Source: Rhizobium sp. Root1334
Lineage (GTDB): Bacteria > Pseudomonadota > Alphaproteobacteria > Rhizobiales > Rhizobiaceae
Direction of reading: 5' to 3'
DNA: 64,000 bases
NCBI RefSeq assembly: GCF_001426665.1
Contig: NZ_LMEY01000009.1
Span: 105,200 to 169,199, forward strand
How positions within the stretch are numbered: the first letter of the stretch is position 1; each line of letters opens with the position of its first letter. Shown piece by piece: positions 43,498-50,688 of the stretch. The notes below the pieces were generated by a model. That model did no database searches. It worked only from the letters and a program-made list of their open reading frames with translations, and was not told the origin of the DNA. The position numbers were made by a program, and so were the translations under genes.

Positions 43498-43535
43498 AAA
43501 TAAAGAGGCCGGCCGCAGGGTTGCCCTCTTTATTT
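43498..43535. terminator. Hairpin terminator after the HMA gene
   Basis: AAATAAAGAGG (43498-43508) pairs perfectly with CCTCTTTATTT (43525-43535) around a GC-rich 16-base loop. Either strand shows a U run in the stem's A/T end, so it can act in both directions. Confidence 0.75.
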
Positions 43536-43645
43536 GTGTCTTCGTAAGCTGCGCGTGTAGTCAGTAGCGGAATTTCGGGATCGCGGGCCGAGAGAGGCCG
43601 CTTTGTTCTGAACTCATACTCCTCGTGTATTTCAACCATGGCGGG

Positions 43646-43676
43646 TTGACACGACAATATATGAACATGTATTTAA
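43646..43676 (+). promoter_or_regulatory. CDF gene promoter with overlapping SmtB-like operator
   Basis: TTGACA (43646-43651) and TATTTA (43670-43675) are spaced by 18 bp. The sequence ATGAACATGTATTTAA (43661-43676) overlaps the -10 and, read in reverse, is TTAAATACATGTTCAT, matching the P-ATPase operator core TTGAATAGATGTTCAA at 13 of 16 positions. A repressor here would block the -10, so the CDF gene and the P-ATPase gene are likely in one zinc regulon. Confidence 0.7.
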
Positions 43677-43706
43677 TTGTTTATATTAACGGGATTGGAC
43701 CGACCT

Positions 43707-44666
43707 ATGGCAACCCCATCTCCTTCGCACAGTGGCGATCATGACCACGCTCCGGTGGTGACGCAGAACAATGAGCGCAAGATTCTCATCGCCTTCCTGA
43801 TCATCTTCTCGTACATGTTCGTCGAAGCTGTCGGCGGATATCTTTCAGGGTCGCTCGCCCTTCTTGCCGATGCTGGTCATATGCTGACCGATGCGGTCGC
43901 GCTCGGTCTGGCTTACATCGCTTTTCGTCTTGGGCGGCGGGTTGCCGATGCGCAACGTACCTTTGGCTATGCCCGTTTCGAAGTGATTGCGGGTCTTGTC
44001 AATGCCCTCACGCTCTTCGGCATTGTCGGCTGGATCCTCTACGAAGCCATCGCACGGTTCCGCGACCCTCAACCGGTTCTGGCCGGATCGATGTTCGTGG
44101 TCGCTCTCGTCGGCCTACTCGTGAACATTTTCGTTCTTTGGTTTTTGACCCGCGGCGATTCCGAACATGTCAACGTCAAGGGTGCGGTGCTGCATGTGAT
44201 GGGCGATCTGCTTGGCTCGGTCGGCGCGATCGTTGCAGCGATGGTGATCTGGTACACGGGCTGGACCCCGATCGATCCGATTCTCTCGGTGTTCGTGTCG
44301 ATGTTAATCCTGCGTAGTGCCTGGAGCCTATGCAAGAGCACACTGCATATCCTGCTGGAAGGCGCTCCCGCCAATGCCGGCAGTGCAGAGCTCTCCGAGC
44401 ATCTTCGTACGAGCGTTCCGGGCGTTCAGAGCGTCAGCCACATTCACGTCTGGTCGCTGACGTCTGGTCGCGTGCTGGCGACGCTCCAGGTGCAGCCAGT
44501 GAAGGGAGGCGATGTCCGCAGTCTCGTGAAGCAAGTGGAGCACGAATTGAAGGCGAGATTCAACATCGAACACCCGACGATCGGCATCGACTGGGAAGGC
44601 GACGCCAGTTGCAGCCTGAAGGAGCCTGGTGCTGCGACGGCATCCCACGCGAGACATTCGCACTAG
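43707..44666 (+). CDS. CDF-family cation efflux protein (ZitB/DmeF-like)
   Basis: I use the ATG at 43707; an upstream TTG at 43677 lies in the promoter. The 319-residue protein has a His-rich start (HSGDHDHAPV), six membrane helices with the TM2 zinc motif DAGHMLTDAVAL (HxxxD) and the matching TM5 motif HVMGDLLGS, and a cytoplasmic C-terminal domain with SVSHIHVWSLTSG. The final ATASHARHSH is also His-rich. CDF proteins exchange Zn2+/Co2+ for H+. The operator at 43661 links it to the ArsR gene. Confidence 0.93.
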   Translation: MATPSPSHSGDHDHAPVVTQNNERKILIAFLIIFSYMFVEAVGGYLSGSLALLADAGHMLTDAVALGLAYIAFRLGRRVADAQRTFGYARFEVIAGLVNALTLFGIVGWILYEAIARFRDPQPVLAGSMFVVALVGLLVNIFVLWFLTRGDSEHVNVKGAVLHVMGDLLGSVGAIVAAMVIWYTGWTPIDPILSVFVSMLILRSAWSLCKSTLHILLEGAPANAGSAELSEHLRTSVPGVQSVSHIHVWSLTSGRVLATLQVQPVKGGDVRSLVKQVEHELKARFNIEHPTIGIDWEGDASCSLKEPGAATASHARHSH

Positions 44667-45004
44667 CTGGCTGTGTGTCAAGGCCCATTGGTCTGGTATG
44701 CAGAAAAGGTTCATCCCCTCGCTGTTGAGGTCGGGTTGACCGAAATTCTGGATATTGGGGTCAGGACAAGCGCAGTTCAAAATCCTGCGGCCTTTATCAA
44801 CCAAAGACAGCTACGGCCGATTTGATGGTGATGCCGCCATCCGGGCTTCTGCGCATCTGACGGCCGGTAGCAGCGCGGAACACTTGCACCAATTGCAGCG
44901 CCGGCGGCACCCGCGACCAAAGGATTTTCATGCTCTCCTTGCCGCTTCGGCTTTTTCGCACAGCTTGGCCGGAAACGATGCACTGGGACCAGCGGAAGCC
45001 TATT
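44667..45004. other. Intergenic stretch after the CDF gene
   Basis: Several open frames of about 100 codons cross this region on both strands, but none has a recognised domain or a good ribosome site. It is probably mobile-element debris next to the resolvase remnant. Confidence 0.35.
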
Positions 45005-45370
45005 TCATGGAAATGCAGATTGGCAAGTTCCGGGCTGATATGATGAAAAACACCTGCGATGGTTCGGCGAGCCCGAGCTAGTGAGATCAGCGCCACCGAG
45101 CGCGAGGCAATAGACACGCACACCCATTTCGGTCAGCATTTTCACTCTGATGCTGATATCGATGGCATCGCAGCCGAGACGGTCGAGTTTGGTCAGGATC
45201 AGGACGTCCTCCGATTCCAGCCGATCCATCAGCTCGGAAAATCCTCGGCGCTGCGCAATGACGGTGCAGCCGGAAACTGTCTCGGTGACGAAACGGCGAG
45301 GCTTGACTTGGAAGCCGGCGGCTGCGATTTCCTGAAACTGCTCTAATAAGTAAGCGGAATCTCCAGCCAC
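45005..45370 (-). pseudogene. Serine recombinase (Tn3-type resolvase) fragment
   Basis: The middle of the product reads RGFSELMDRLESEDVLILTK, LDRLGCDAIDISIRVKML and MGVRVYCLALGGADLTSSG. This is the resolvase catalytic-domain middle (normally KLDRLGRDAxDVxxxVxxLxxxGVxVxxLxLGGxDLTSxxG). The expected N-terminal YxRVS with the nucleophilic Ser is replaced by an unrelated AYLLEQFQEIAAAG stretch, and the sequence after LTSSG is frameshifted. It is a dead remnant. Confidence 0.75.
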
Positions 45371-45718
45371 ATCAATCTGGGTTTCATCCGGCCGGTGGAG
45401 AATATCGGTTCGCTGCGGTTCTTCTCAATAGCGAACGGCGAATATCTGCTGGCTGTTGCCCGGGACAGCCGTCTAGCCTCAATGTCCGAGATCGGGCATC
45501 GAGGATCTGCGCGATCAAAAAAACATCTCGTTCTCGCGCCAGAACCTTTCCTAAACCGGGCGATACTTTGCCGAGGTGTTTGCCGAGCAAATTCTGGCCC
45601 GCAACATCTCCTATAGCTGTGCCGACACGTTTGCGCCGATCTCGCTGGTCTCCATCACAGCCAAAAACAAATCGTCAGTGGGCACACGAGGGATGTACAT
45701 TTGATCAATAAAAGACTA
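45371..45718. other. Debris region between resolvase remnant and VapBC
   Basis: I find no supported gene. A second copy of ATGTACAT lies at 45692-45699, 27 bp before the VapB operator, and may be an extra binding site. Fragments of open frame are interrupted by stops. Confidence 0.35.
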
Positions 45719-45736
45719 GTGTACATCCATGTACAC
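45719..45736. promoter_or_regulatory. VapB autoregulatory operator
   Basis: GTGTACATCCATGTACAC is a perfect 8-2-8 palindrome ending 14 bp before the vapB start. AbrB/VapB-type antitoxins bind palindromes in their promoter with VapC. A related ATGTACAT lies at 45692-45699. Confidence 0.8.
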
Positions 45737-45750
45737 ACAAGGATGATGGC

Positions 45751-45987
45751 ATGCACACCACCAAAGCTTTCAAGAATGGAAATTCGCAGGCCGTGCGTAT
45801 CCCGGCCGAACTGGCGTTTGACCGCACCGATGTCGAGTTGGAAATCGAGCGCGTCGGCGACGAGCTTCGCATCCGTCCTGTGCATCGCTCCCTGGCCGGG
45901 GTTCTGGATGTATTCGCCCGCTTCTCTCCGGATTTTATGCGTGACGGAAGAGGGTCCCATGAGCAAGACGAGCGGGATAAGATCTGA
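45751..45987 (+). CDS. vapB: VapB-type antitoxin (AbrB/MazE fold)
   Basis: The 78-residue protein has a swapped-hairpin AbrB-type DNA-binding region: TTKAFKNGNSQAVRIPAELA then VELEIERVGDELRIRPV, and a hydrophilic tail that would bind the toxin. It overlaps vapC by one base (TGATG). An ATG at 45743 is out of frame; the chosen ATG follows AAGGATGAT. It likely autoregulates through the palindrome at 45719. Confidence 0.9.
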   Translation: MHTTKAFKNGNSQAVRIPAELAFDRTDVELEIERVGDELRIRPVHRSLAGVLDVFARFSPDFMRDGRGSHEQDERDKI

Positions 45988-46388
45988 TGGCGCGCTACAT
46001 GCTCGATACGAACATGTGTATCTACCTGATAAAAAACCAGCCGGAGCAGGTCGCCCGCCGCTTTGCCAGTTGCTATGTGGGAGACGTGGTCATGTCCGCC
46101 ATCACCTTCGCCGAACTCGAGTATGGTGTATCCGCATCCGATGATCCGGCACAGGAACTTGATAATCTCGCAGCCCTGGCCGAGCTGATAAGGGTAGAGC
46201 CGTTTGGGATTGCAGCAGCGCGTGCCTATGGTCCGGTTCGAATGGCGACAAGAGACCGGAAGAAAGATCATCTCGATAAACTGATCGCGTCGCATGCAAT
46301 CGCCCTCAACACGGTGTTGGTAACCAACAACACGCGCGACTTCCTGGCGTATCCCGGACTGAAGCTCGAAAACTGGCTGGACGCATAA
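45987..46388 (+). CDS. vapC: VapC-type PIN-domain ribonuclease toxin
   Basis: The 133-residue protein has a PIN domain with acidic residues Asp7 (MLDTNMCIYL), Glu43 (TFAELEYG), and later Asp residues in DHLDKLIASHAIAL and VTNNTRDF. Toxins of this type (FitB/VapC) cut tRNA or rRNA. Start overlaps the vapB stop. The residues are complete, so the pair looks functional although surrounded by IS remnants. Confidence 0.92.
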   Translation: MARYMLDTNMCIYLIKNQPEQVARRFASCYVGDVVMSAITFAELEYGVSASDDPAQELDNLAALAELIRVEPFGIAAARAYGPVRMATRDRKKDHLDKLIASHAIALNTVLVTNNTRDFLAYPGLKLENWLDA

Positions 46389-46406
46389 CGCAGAGAAACC
46401 AATCAA

Positions 46407-46438
46407 CCCGTCCCAGCGGCTATGCCGTGAGGGGCGGG
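46407..46438. terminator. Hairpin after vapC
   Basis: CCCGTCCC (46407-46414) pairs with GGGGCGGG (46431-46438), with an inner GCGGC/GCCGT stem. It lies 18 bp after the vapC stop. No T run follows, so it is a weak candidate. Confidence 0.4.
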
Positions 46439-46780
46439 CAGGTGAGGGGGGCCTTGCCGACGTTCGTGCCGCTGTGAGCGCCAACGAACGAGGCCCGATC
46501 AGCAAAAAATGAAGAGTATCGGAGAAATCAGCATAGCGACGCCTTCAGGCGGGATTTTGGGAATTCTCGTCGCGCAGGGAGCGGAAGGCAGCCGCAGGAG
46601 CCTCAACATAGTGGCCCGAATATGCAACAATTCCGCACCAGTCGATTGAAAGATTGCTCGCGTTGCATCGTGCCGGAAGGCTCTCGGTCCTCAAGCTTGG
46701 ATCTGACTATGATCTGGACAGAGCTGGCTCGGTTTGTCTGAACAGTTCCGGGCGTTTCGTTAAGTGGATTTCCGCCTCGA
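46439..46780. other. Non-coding stretch, likely the right end of an IS3 element
   Basis: The part from about 46690 to 46780 follows the IS3 transposase stop on the minus strand and looks like the non-coding end of that element. The rest has no gene I can support. Confidence 0.4.
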
Positions 46781-46875
46781 TTATGCTGCCACTGCCATCG
46801 GTGCCAGCGCGTTGAAGTAGGCCTGATCGGGCGTCTGCCGGTCAAGCGATGAATGCGGGCGTCGGCTGTTGTACA
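46781..46875 (-). pseudogene. IS3-family OrfB, C-terminal remnant
   Basis: On the minus strand, ending at a TAA (46781-46783), the product reads LYNSRRPHSSLDRQTPDQAY then FNALAPMAVAA. YNSRRPHSSLDRQTPDxxYF is the conserved end of an IS3-group integrase domain. Everything before it is replaced by unrelated sequence. It is not the same piece as the N-terminal remnant at 23906. Confidence 0.8.
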
Positions 46876-47209
46876 ACAGGGCGACGGAACACCCACGGGA
46901 CCGAGGTTCGAGAGCTTCTATATCCGCGGCACCCCTGGTCTGGGCGGCTTGTCCATATCCATGGACTGGTGGACAAGGGGCCTGCCGTGTTCCGCTGCAG
47001 CCTTTCGGGTTCGACGTCATGCCGGTTGCTCGAAGTTCCGGTGTGGATGTTTGACCGAACACTGAGTGCACGGTGGTTGGCCTTGCCAATTGCGTATGCT
47101 GATTTTGCTTGCCTGCTTGCTTTGGCAAAGTTGCTGGAAGAGGCAGGCACTCCGTCACAAGGCGCGGATAAGAGCGCAGCATTGATCTCTCACGAAATGA
47201 GTCGGGGAG
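46876..47209 (+). other. Remnant upstream part of a recombinase-bearing element
   Basis: One plus-strand frame reads LEVPVWMFDRTLSARWLALP and then ADFACLLALAKLLEEAG. Small proteins of this look often precede large serine recombinase genes. It has no clear start here. This is a tentative reading; other frames are also open. Confidence 0.3.
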
Positions 47210-47413
47210 ATGTCCATGCCACGTCAGTTTACGACATATCAGTTCGATCTGTTCTCGAGCGCACACAGCGGGAAGACGCCAGCCATGCCGCAATGGCAGA
47301 CCTTGCCGGAAGGGACACAACAGGCGTTGACGGCACTCATCGTGCGGCTGCTCGTCGACCACGCCAACGGCGAGAGCGCCTCCCAGTCGAAGGAGGCCGG
47401 TCATGATGCATGA
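47210..47413 (+). CDS. Small protein preceding a serine recombinase
   Basis: The 67-residue frame contains MPQWQTLPEGTQQALTALIV then RLLVDHANGES, similar to small proteins encoded just before large serine recombinases of rhizobial IS-like elements (MPxWxxLPxxTxxxLTxLMxRLLxDH). It overlaps the next frame by 11 bases. Since the recombinase is truncated, it is likely a leftover. Confidence 0.5.
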   Translation: MSMPRQFTTYQFDLFSSAHSGKTPAMPQWQTLPEGTQQALTALIVRLLVDHANGESASQSKEAGHDA

Positions 47414-47562
47414 AAAGATCAGCGCCCACCATCTTGAGCGCAAGGCCATTCTGTACGTCCGACAATCATCGGCTCATCAGGTTCTGCACAACCGCGAAAG
47501 TAGCGCCCTTCAATACGCCATGCGTGACCGGCTGAAGGCACTTGGCTGGTCGCAGATGGGGG
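47403..47562 (+). pseudogene. Large serine recombinase, N-terminal remnant
   Basis: The product starts MMHEKISAHHLERKAILYVR then QSSAHQVLHNRESSALQYAM and RDRLKALGWSQ, the start of the resolvase-type domain with YVRQSS (Ser is the nucleophile). Homology stops at about 47562 after some 53 residues, whereas family members have 500 or more. It is truncated and inactive. Confidence 0.8.
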
Positions 47563-47628
47563 GATTACCAAAGCAGTTGCATTTAAAATGCGGGACCTTT
47601 GAATGTCTCTACATTATCACGCTTATGC

Positions 47629-47877
47629 TTAGTCTCTTAATCCAGTCGCGTTGCGGTCAAGATCGAAAGTTTTGTCGATCGCGAAGATAATTCTGTCGCC
47701 GTCTCTCAATTCGAAGCTCTTGTTCTCAAGGGCACCAGCCATGATTATTCCGACACGTTGATGATCGTAGTCACATGCGGTCATCAACGCTTCGTTCAGA
47801 TCCAGTTCGGTCAAGGCTGCGGTCCTTAACGCCTTTCCATTCTCGAATCTTGTCAGCCGGAAACTTGCGGGTAGCAT
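47629..47877 (-). CDS. Small hypothetical protein, 82 aa
   Basis: The protein (MLPASFRLTRFENGKALRTA...) is soluble and acidic, with no domain that I recognise. A GGGAGAG ribosome site lies 5 bases before its ATG. It is the last of a minus-strand group with a DUF1488 gene (41-bp gap) and a 32-residue membrane peptide. Confidence 0.65.
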   Translation of the reverse strand: MLPASFRLTRFENGKALRTAALTELDLNEALMTACDYDHQRVGIIMAGALENKSFELRDGDRIIFAIDKTFDLDRNATGLRD

Positions 47878-47918
47878 AGAAGCTCTCCCTTAAATGGCGC
47901 GAAACAAATGCGATTAGA

Positions 47919-48182
47919 TTAAAGGTCCGCTCGGCCTATCGTGATGGAAGCTCGCGCATTTTTCTTGTACAAGCGTGCTGCCACAGCATGGATTTTATCA
48001 AGCATCCGATCAAATGCCACCAGAAGCGCGCGCTCATTGGCGCCCTGATGTGGCAACCCACGAATAACCACATCTGCATCGACGAAGAATTTGACCTCGA
48101 ACATGCCGTCGTGGCCGAGGAAGCGGATGCGGCGTTTCGAATCGTCATAGCTTCGAGCTGCATTCGGAAACATCAAACTCAT
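47919..48182 (-). CDS. DUF1488 family protein
   Basis: I start it at the ATG at 48182 (MSLMFPNAARSYD), preceded by GGAG; a GTG at 48197 overlapping the upstream stop is the alternative. The 87-residue product shows FPNAARSYDDSKRRIRFLGH and DGMFEVKFFVDADVV, then FDRMLDKIHAVAARLY, which is the DUF1488 pattern. The function of the family is unknown. It follows the 32-residue peptide almost without gap. Confidence 0.82.
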   Translation of the reverse strand: MSLMFPNAARSYDDSKRRIRFLGHDGMFEVKFFVDADVVIRGLPHQGANERALLVAFDRMLDKIHAVAARLYKKNARASITIGRADL

Positions 48183-48193
48183 ATGCTCCGACC

Positions 48194-48292
48194 TCACATC
48201 AAAATAAGAAAAGCACAGAAAATAAGCACCGCAGGAACGCCCTGAAGTAGCAGGAAAAAAATTGCCTTGTTTAGGATAAGAGCGGAAGACAT
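48194..48292 (-). CDS. 32-residue hydrophobic membrane peptide
   Basis: A 33-codon frame starts at an ATG (48292) with AGGAGGA 4 bases upstream, a near-perfect ribosome site. The peptide begins MSSALILNKAIFFLLLQG and continues as one hydrophobic helix ending FLILM. Its stop overlaps the alternative GTG start of the DUF1488 gene. Short single-helix peptides like this (CydX- or KdpF-like in size) often modulate a membrane complex. I do not recognise it. The ribosome site and the operon position support a real gene. Confidence 0.65.
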   Translation of the reverse strand: MSSALILNKAIFFLLLQGVPAVLIFCAFLILM

Positions 48293-48744
48293 CAAGTCCT
48301 CCTTTTATTGAGGCTAGGGTGTTAAACCCTCAAGCGGCGGCGCCCGCATCCAATGCTGCCGAAACATTATTCTTGCTCCTTTCTCAATGAATACGCAAGT
48401 CAGAATCGGAGAATCTAGTTTCAGTTGGGATTTTCGGCTTGATTTCCTTGGGTGGAGTTGCGTCAAATGAGGAGCCTCTGAGATCGCGGGAGGTCGTTGT
48501 AATCCAAGCCCCTGCACTCGTGCTCGTCTAAAAGGCACACTTCGTTCGTCGAGCAGTAGATTGAGGTAGATGCCGTTCCGAGTGATGGAACCGTTCTCCC
48601 GGCAATCATAACAACGGCGCAAAAATCAAATTTCAACATAAAAATACCAGCTTGAATCGAAACGTCAGGTGTGTATGCTCGCAATACTAGCTGCGCGCAT
48701 CCATAAAGGTTAAAAGTTCGAGTCCGAGCCATATGGGGGGGGCT
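48293..48744. other. Intergenic region between the small-protein operon and the first antiporter
   Basis: This 452-bp gap carries both divergent promoters. TTGAAT (48652-48657) and TATGCT (48674-48679), spaced by 16 bp, form a possible sigma-70 promoter for the antiporter gene. I find no supported gene inside it; two minus-strand frames of 89 and 102 codons lack domains. Confidence 0.4.
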
Positions 48745-50436
48745 ATGCTTGACTGGTTTGCAAACACGCTTCGCACTTATCCTGAAATTGCAATATTTAT
48801 GTCGTTGGCGCTGGGCTACTACTTCGGCTCTTTTAACTATAAAGGCTTGGGTCTTGGGGCCGTGACGGCCACCTTGATCGCGGCAGTCATCATCGGCCAG
48901 CTCGGGATTACGATTTCGCCGCCGCTCAAGGCGACGTTTTTTCTGATGTTCCTTTTCGCCGTTGGCTATGGTGTCGGGCCGCAGTTCGTCCGCGGCATTG
49001 CCAAGGATGGCATACCGCAGGCACTGTTCGCTGTGGTTGTATGTCTCTTTTGTCTGGGTGCACCTTATCTTGCCGCTAAGTTCGCTGGTTACGACATCGG
49101 ATCCGCACTGGGGCTCTATGCCGGATCGCAGACGATATCGGCTTCGATGGGCCTGGGGACAGACGCCATCAACCGTCTCGGCTTGCCACCGGAGGAAGCC
49201 AAGCGGCTACTTGACGCGATGCCGGTCGCTTATGCTGTGACCTACATTTTCGGCACTGTTGGTTCGGCCGTCGTGCTGGCGCTGATCGGTCCTGCACTTC
49301 TTGGGATCGACCTCGAAGCCGAATGTAAGCGGTATGAGGAGGAAAAGGGCGGCAAGAAGGAAATGGGTGGCGCCGGCACGGCCTGGCATCACTACGAATT
49401 GAGGGCCTACAGGGTTCGCGAGGACGGGCTTGTCGTCGGAAAGACGGCGCGTGCGGCCGAGTCCATGATTCCCGAACAGCGCGTGTTTGTCGAGCGGATC
49501 CGTCGCGGCGGCAAGATAGAGGACGCCACGGCAGACACTCTGATCCAGGCCGGCGACATCGTTGCGGTGGCCGGGCGGCGCGATGTGCTGGTAAGCCTCA
49601 TCGGCCAAGCGGCTGAAGAAATAGACGACCGTGAATTGCTCGCAGTGCCCACGGAAGGGGTCGATGTTCTCGTCACGGACAAGAAGGCCGATGGCAAGAC
49701 ATTGGCGGAATTGGCGCAATGGCCGACCGCCCGTGGCGTTTTCCTGCGCCGGATTGCTCGTGGCGCCACCGCGACGGAAATTCCGATCCTCCCGAATACC
49801 CAGATACATCGCGGCGATGTGCTGACCATTGTCGGGAGAACGCAAGATACGACCGCTGCCGCCAACGCTCTTGGTGTGCCAGACCGTCAGACCGACATTG
49901 CCGATGTTGCGTTCATTGGCGGAGCGATCACCATCGGCGCGTTGATCGGTGCGCTGGTCTATAAAGTCGGCGATGTGCCCTTCACGCTGTCGACATCCGG
50001 TGGTGCGCTGATTGCTGGGCTCTTCTTTGGCTGGCTGCGCTCAGTTAGACCGAAATTCGGACGAATCCCGTCTCCGACCGTCTGGTTCATGAATTCGGTC
50101 GGCCTCAATATCTTCATTGCAGTGGTCGGAATTTCTTCCGGACCGGGCTTCGTGGCGGGCCTGCAGCAGCTCGGCTTTAGCCTGTTTCTCTGGGGCATAT
50201 TCGCAACGACCGTGCCGCTGGTACTGGCGATGTATGTGGGCAAATACGTCTTCCGCTTTCACCCGGCCATCCTTCTGGGGTGCTGCTCCGGTGCGCGCAC
50301 CACCACTGCCTCACTCGGCATGATCAACGACCGTGCCAAAAGCCAGATACCAGGGCTTGGCTACACCGTGACCTATGCCGTCGGAAACACGCTCCTGACG
50401 ATCTGGGGCATGGTCCTCGTGATGATGATGACCTAG
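48745..50436 (+). CDS. AspT-family amino-acid antiporter (first copy)
   Basis: I choose the ATG at 48745 because a GGGGGGGG run just before it acts as the ribosome site; an ATG at 48733 is the alternative. The 563-residue protein has two five-helix halves (Asp-Al_Ex domains) with a pair of TrkA-C-like soluble domains between them (about residues 200-370). AspT of Tetragenococcus exchanges aspartate for alanine and with a decarboxylase creates a proton-motive cycle. It lies before the Orn/Lys/Arg-type decarboxylase, and a second copy follows it. The real substrates are not known. Confidence 0.9.
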   Translation: MLDWFANTLRTYPEIAIFMSLALGYYFGSFNYKGLGLGAVTATLIAAVIIGQLGITISPPLKATFFLMFLFAVGYGVGPQFVRGIAKDGIPQALFAVVVCLFCLGAPYLAAKFAGYDIGSALGLYAGSQTISASMGLGTDAINRLGLPPEEAKRLLDAMPVAYAVTYIFGTVGSAVVLALIGPALLGIDLEAECKRYEEEKGGKKEMGGAGTAWHHYELRAYRVREDGLVVGKTARAAESMIPEQRVFVERIRRGGKIEDATADTLIQAGDIVAVAGRRDVLVSLIGQAAEEIDDRELLAVPTEGVDVLVTDKKADGKTLAELAQWPTARGVFLRRIARGATATEIPILPNTQIHRGDVLTIVGRTQDTTAAANALGVPDRQTDIADVAFIGGAITIGALIGALVYKVGDVPFTLSTSGGALIAGLFFGWLRSVRPKFGRIPSPTVWFMNSVGLNIFIAVVGISSGPGFVAGLQQLGFSLFLWGIFATTVPLVLAMYVGKYVFRFHPAILLGCCSGARTTTASLGMINDRAKSQIPGLGYTVTYAVGNTLLTIWGMVLVMMMT

Positions 50437-50688
50437 CGTTTTTCATGGCTGAAGCTCTGCTTCCAAGCCATGAAGCGAATAGTTCAATTCCTGTTGCCGA
50501 GACCGTGCGCGGTAGTTTTGTGCGAACATGCTTTGCTTGAACACCAAGATCAGGAACGTCTCTCGCCGACACACTTCGGTGTGAGACGTAGATCAAACCA
50601 CACAGTCGCATACATATCCGAACCGTCGACGCGACCCGATGATAATGGCGGGGTGCGGCGTTCCATCAAACAGAATTGGGAGAGTGCA

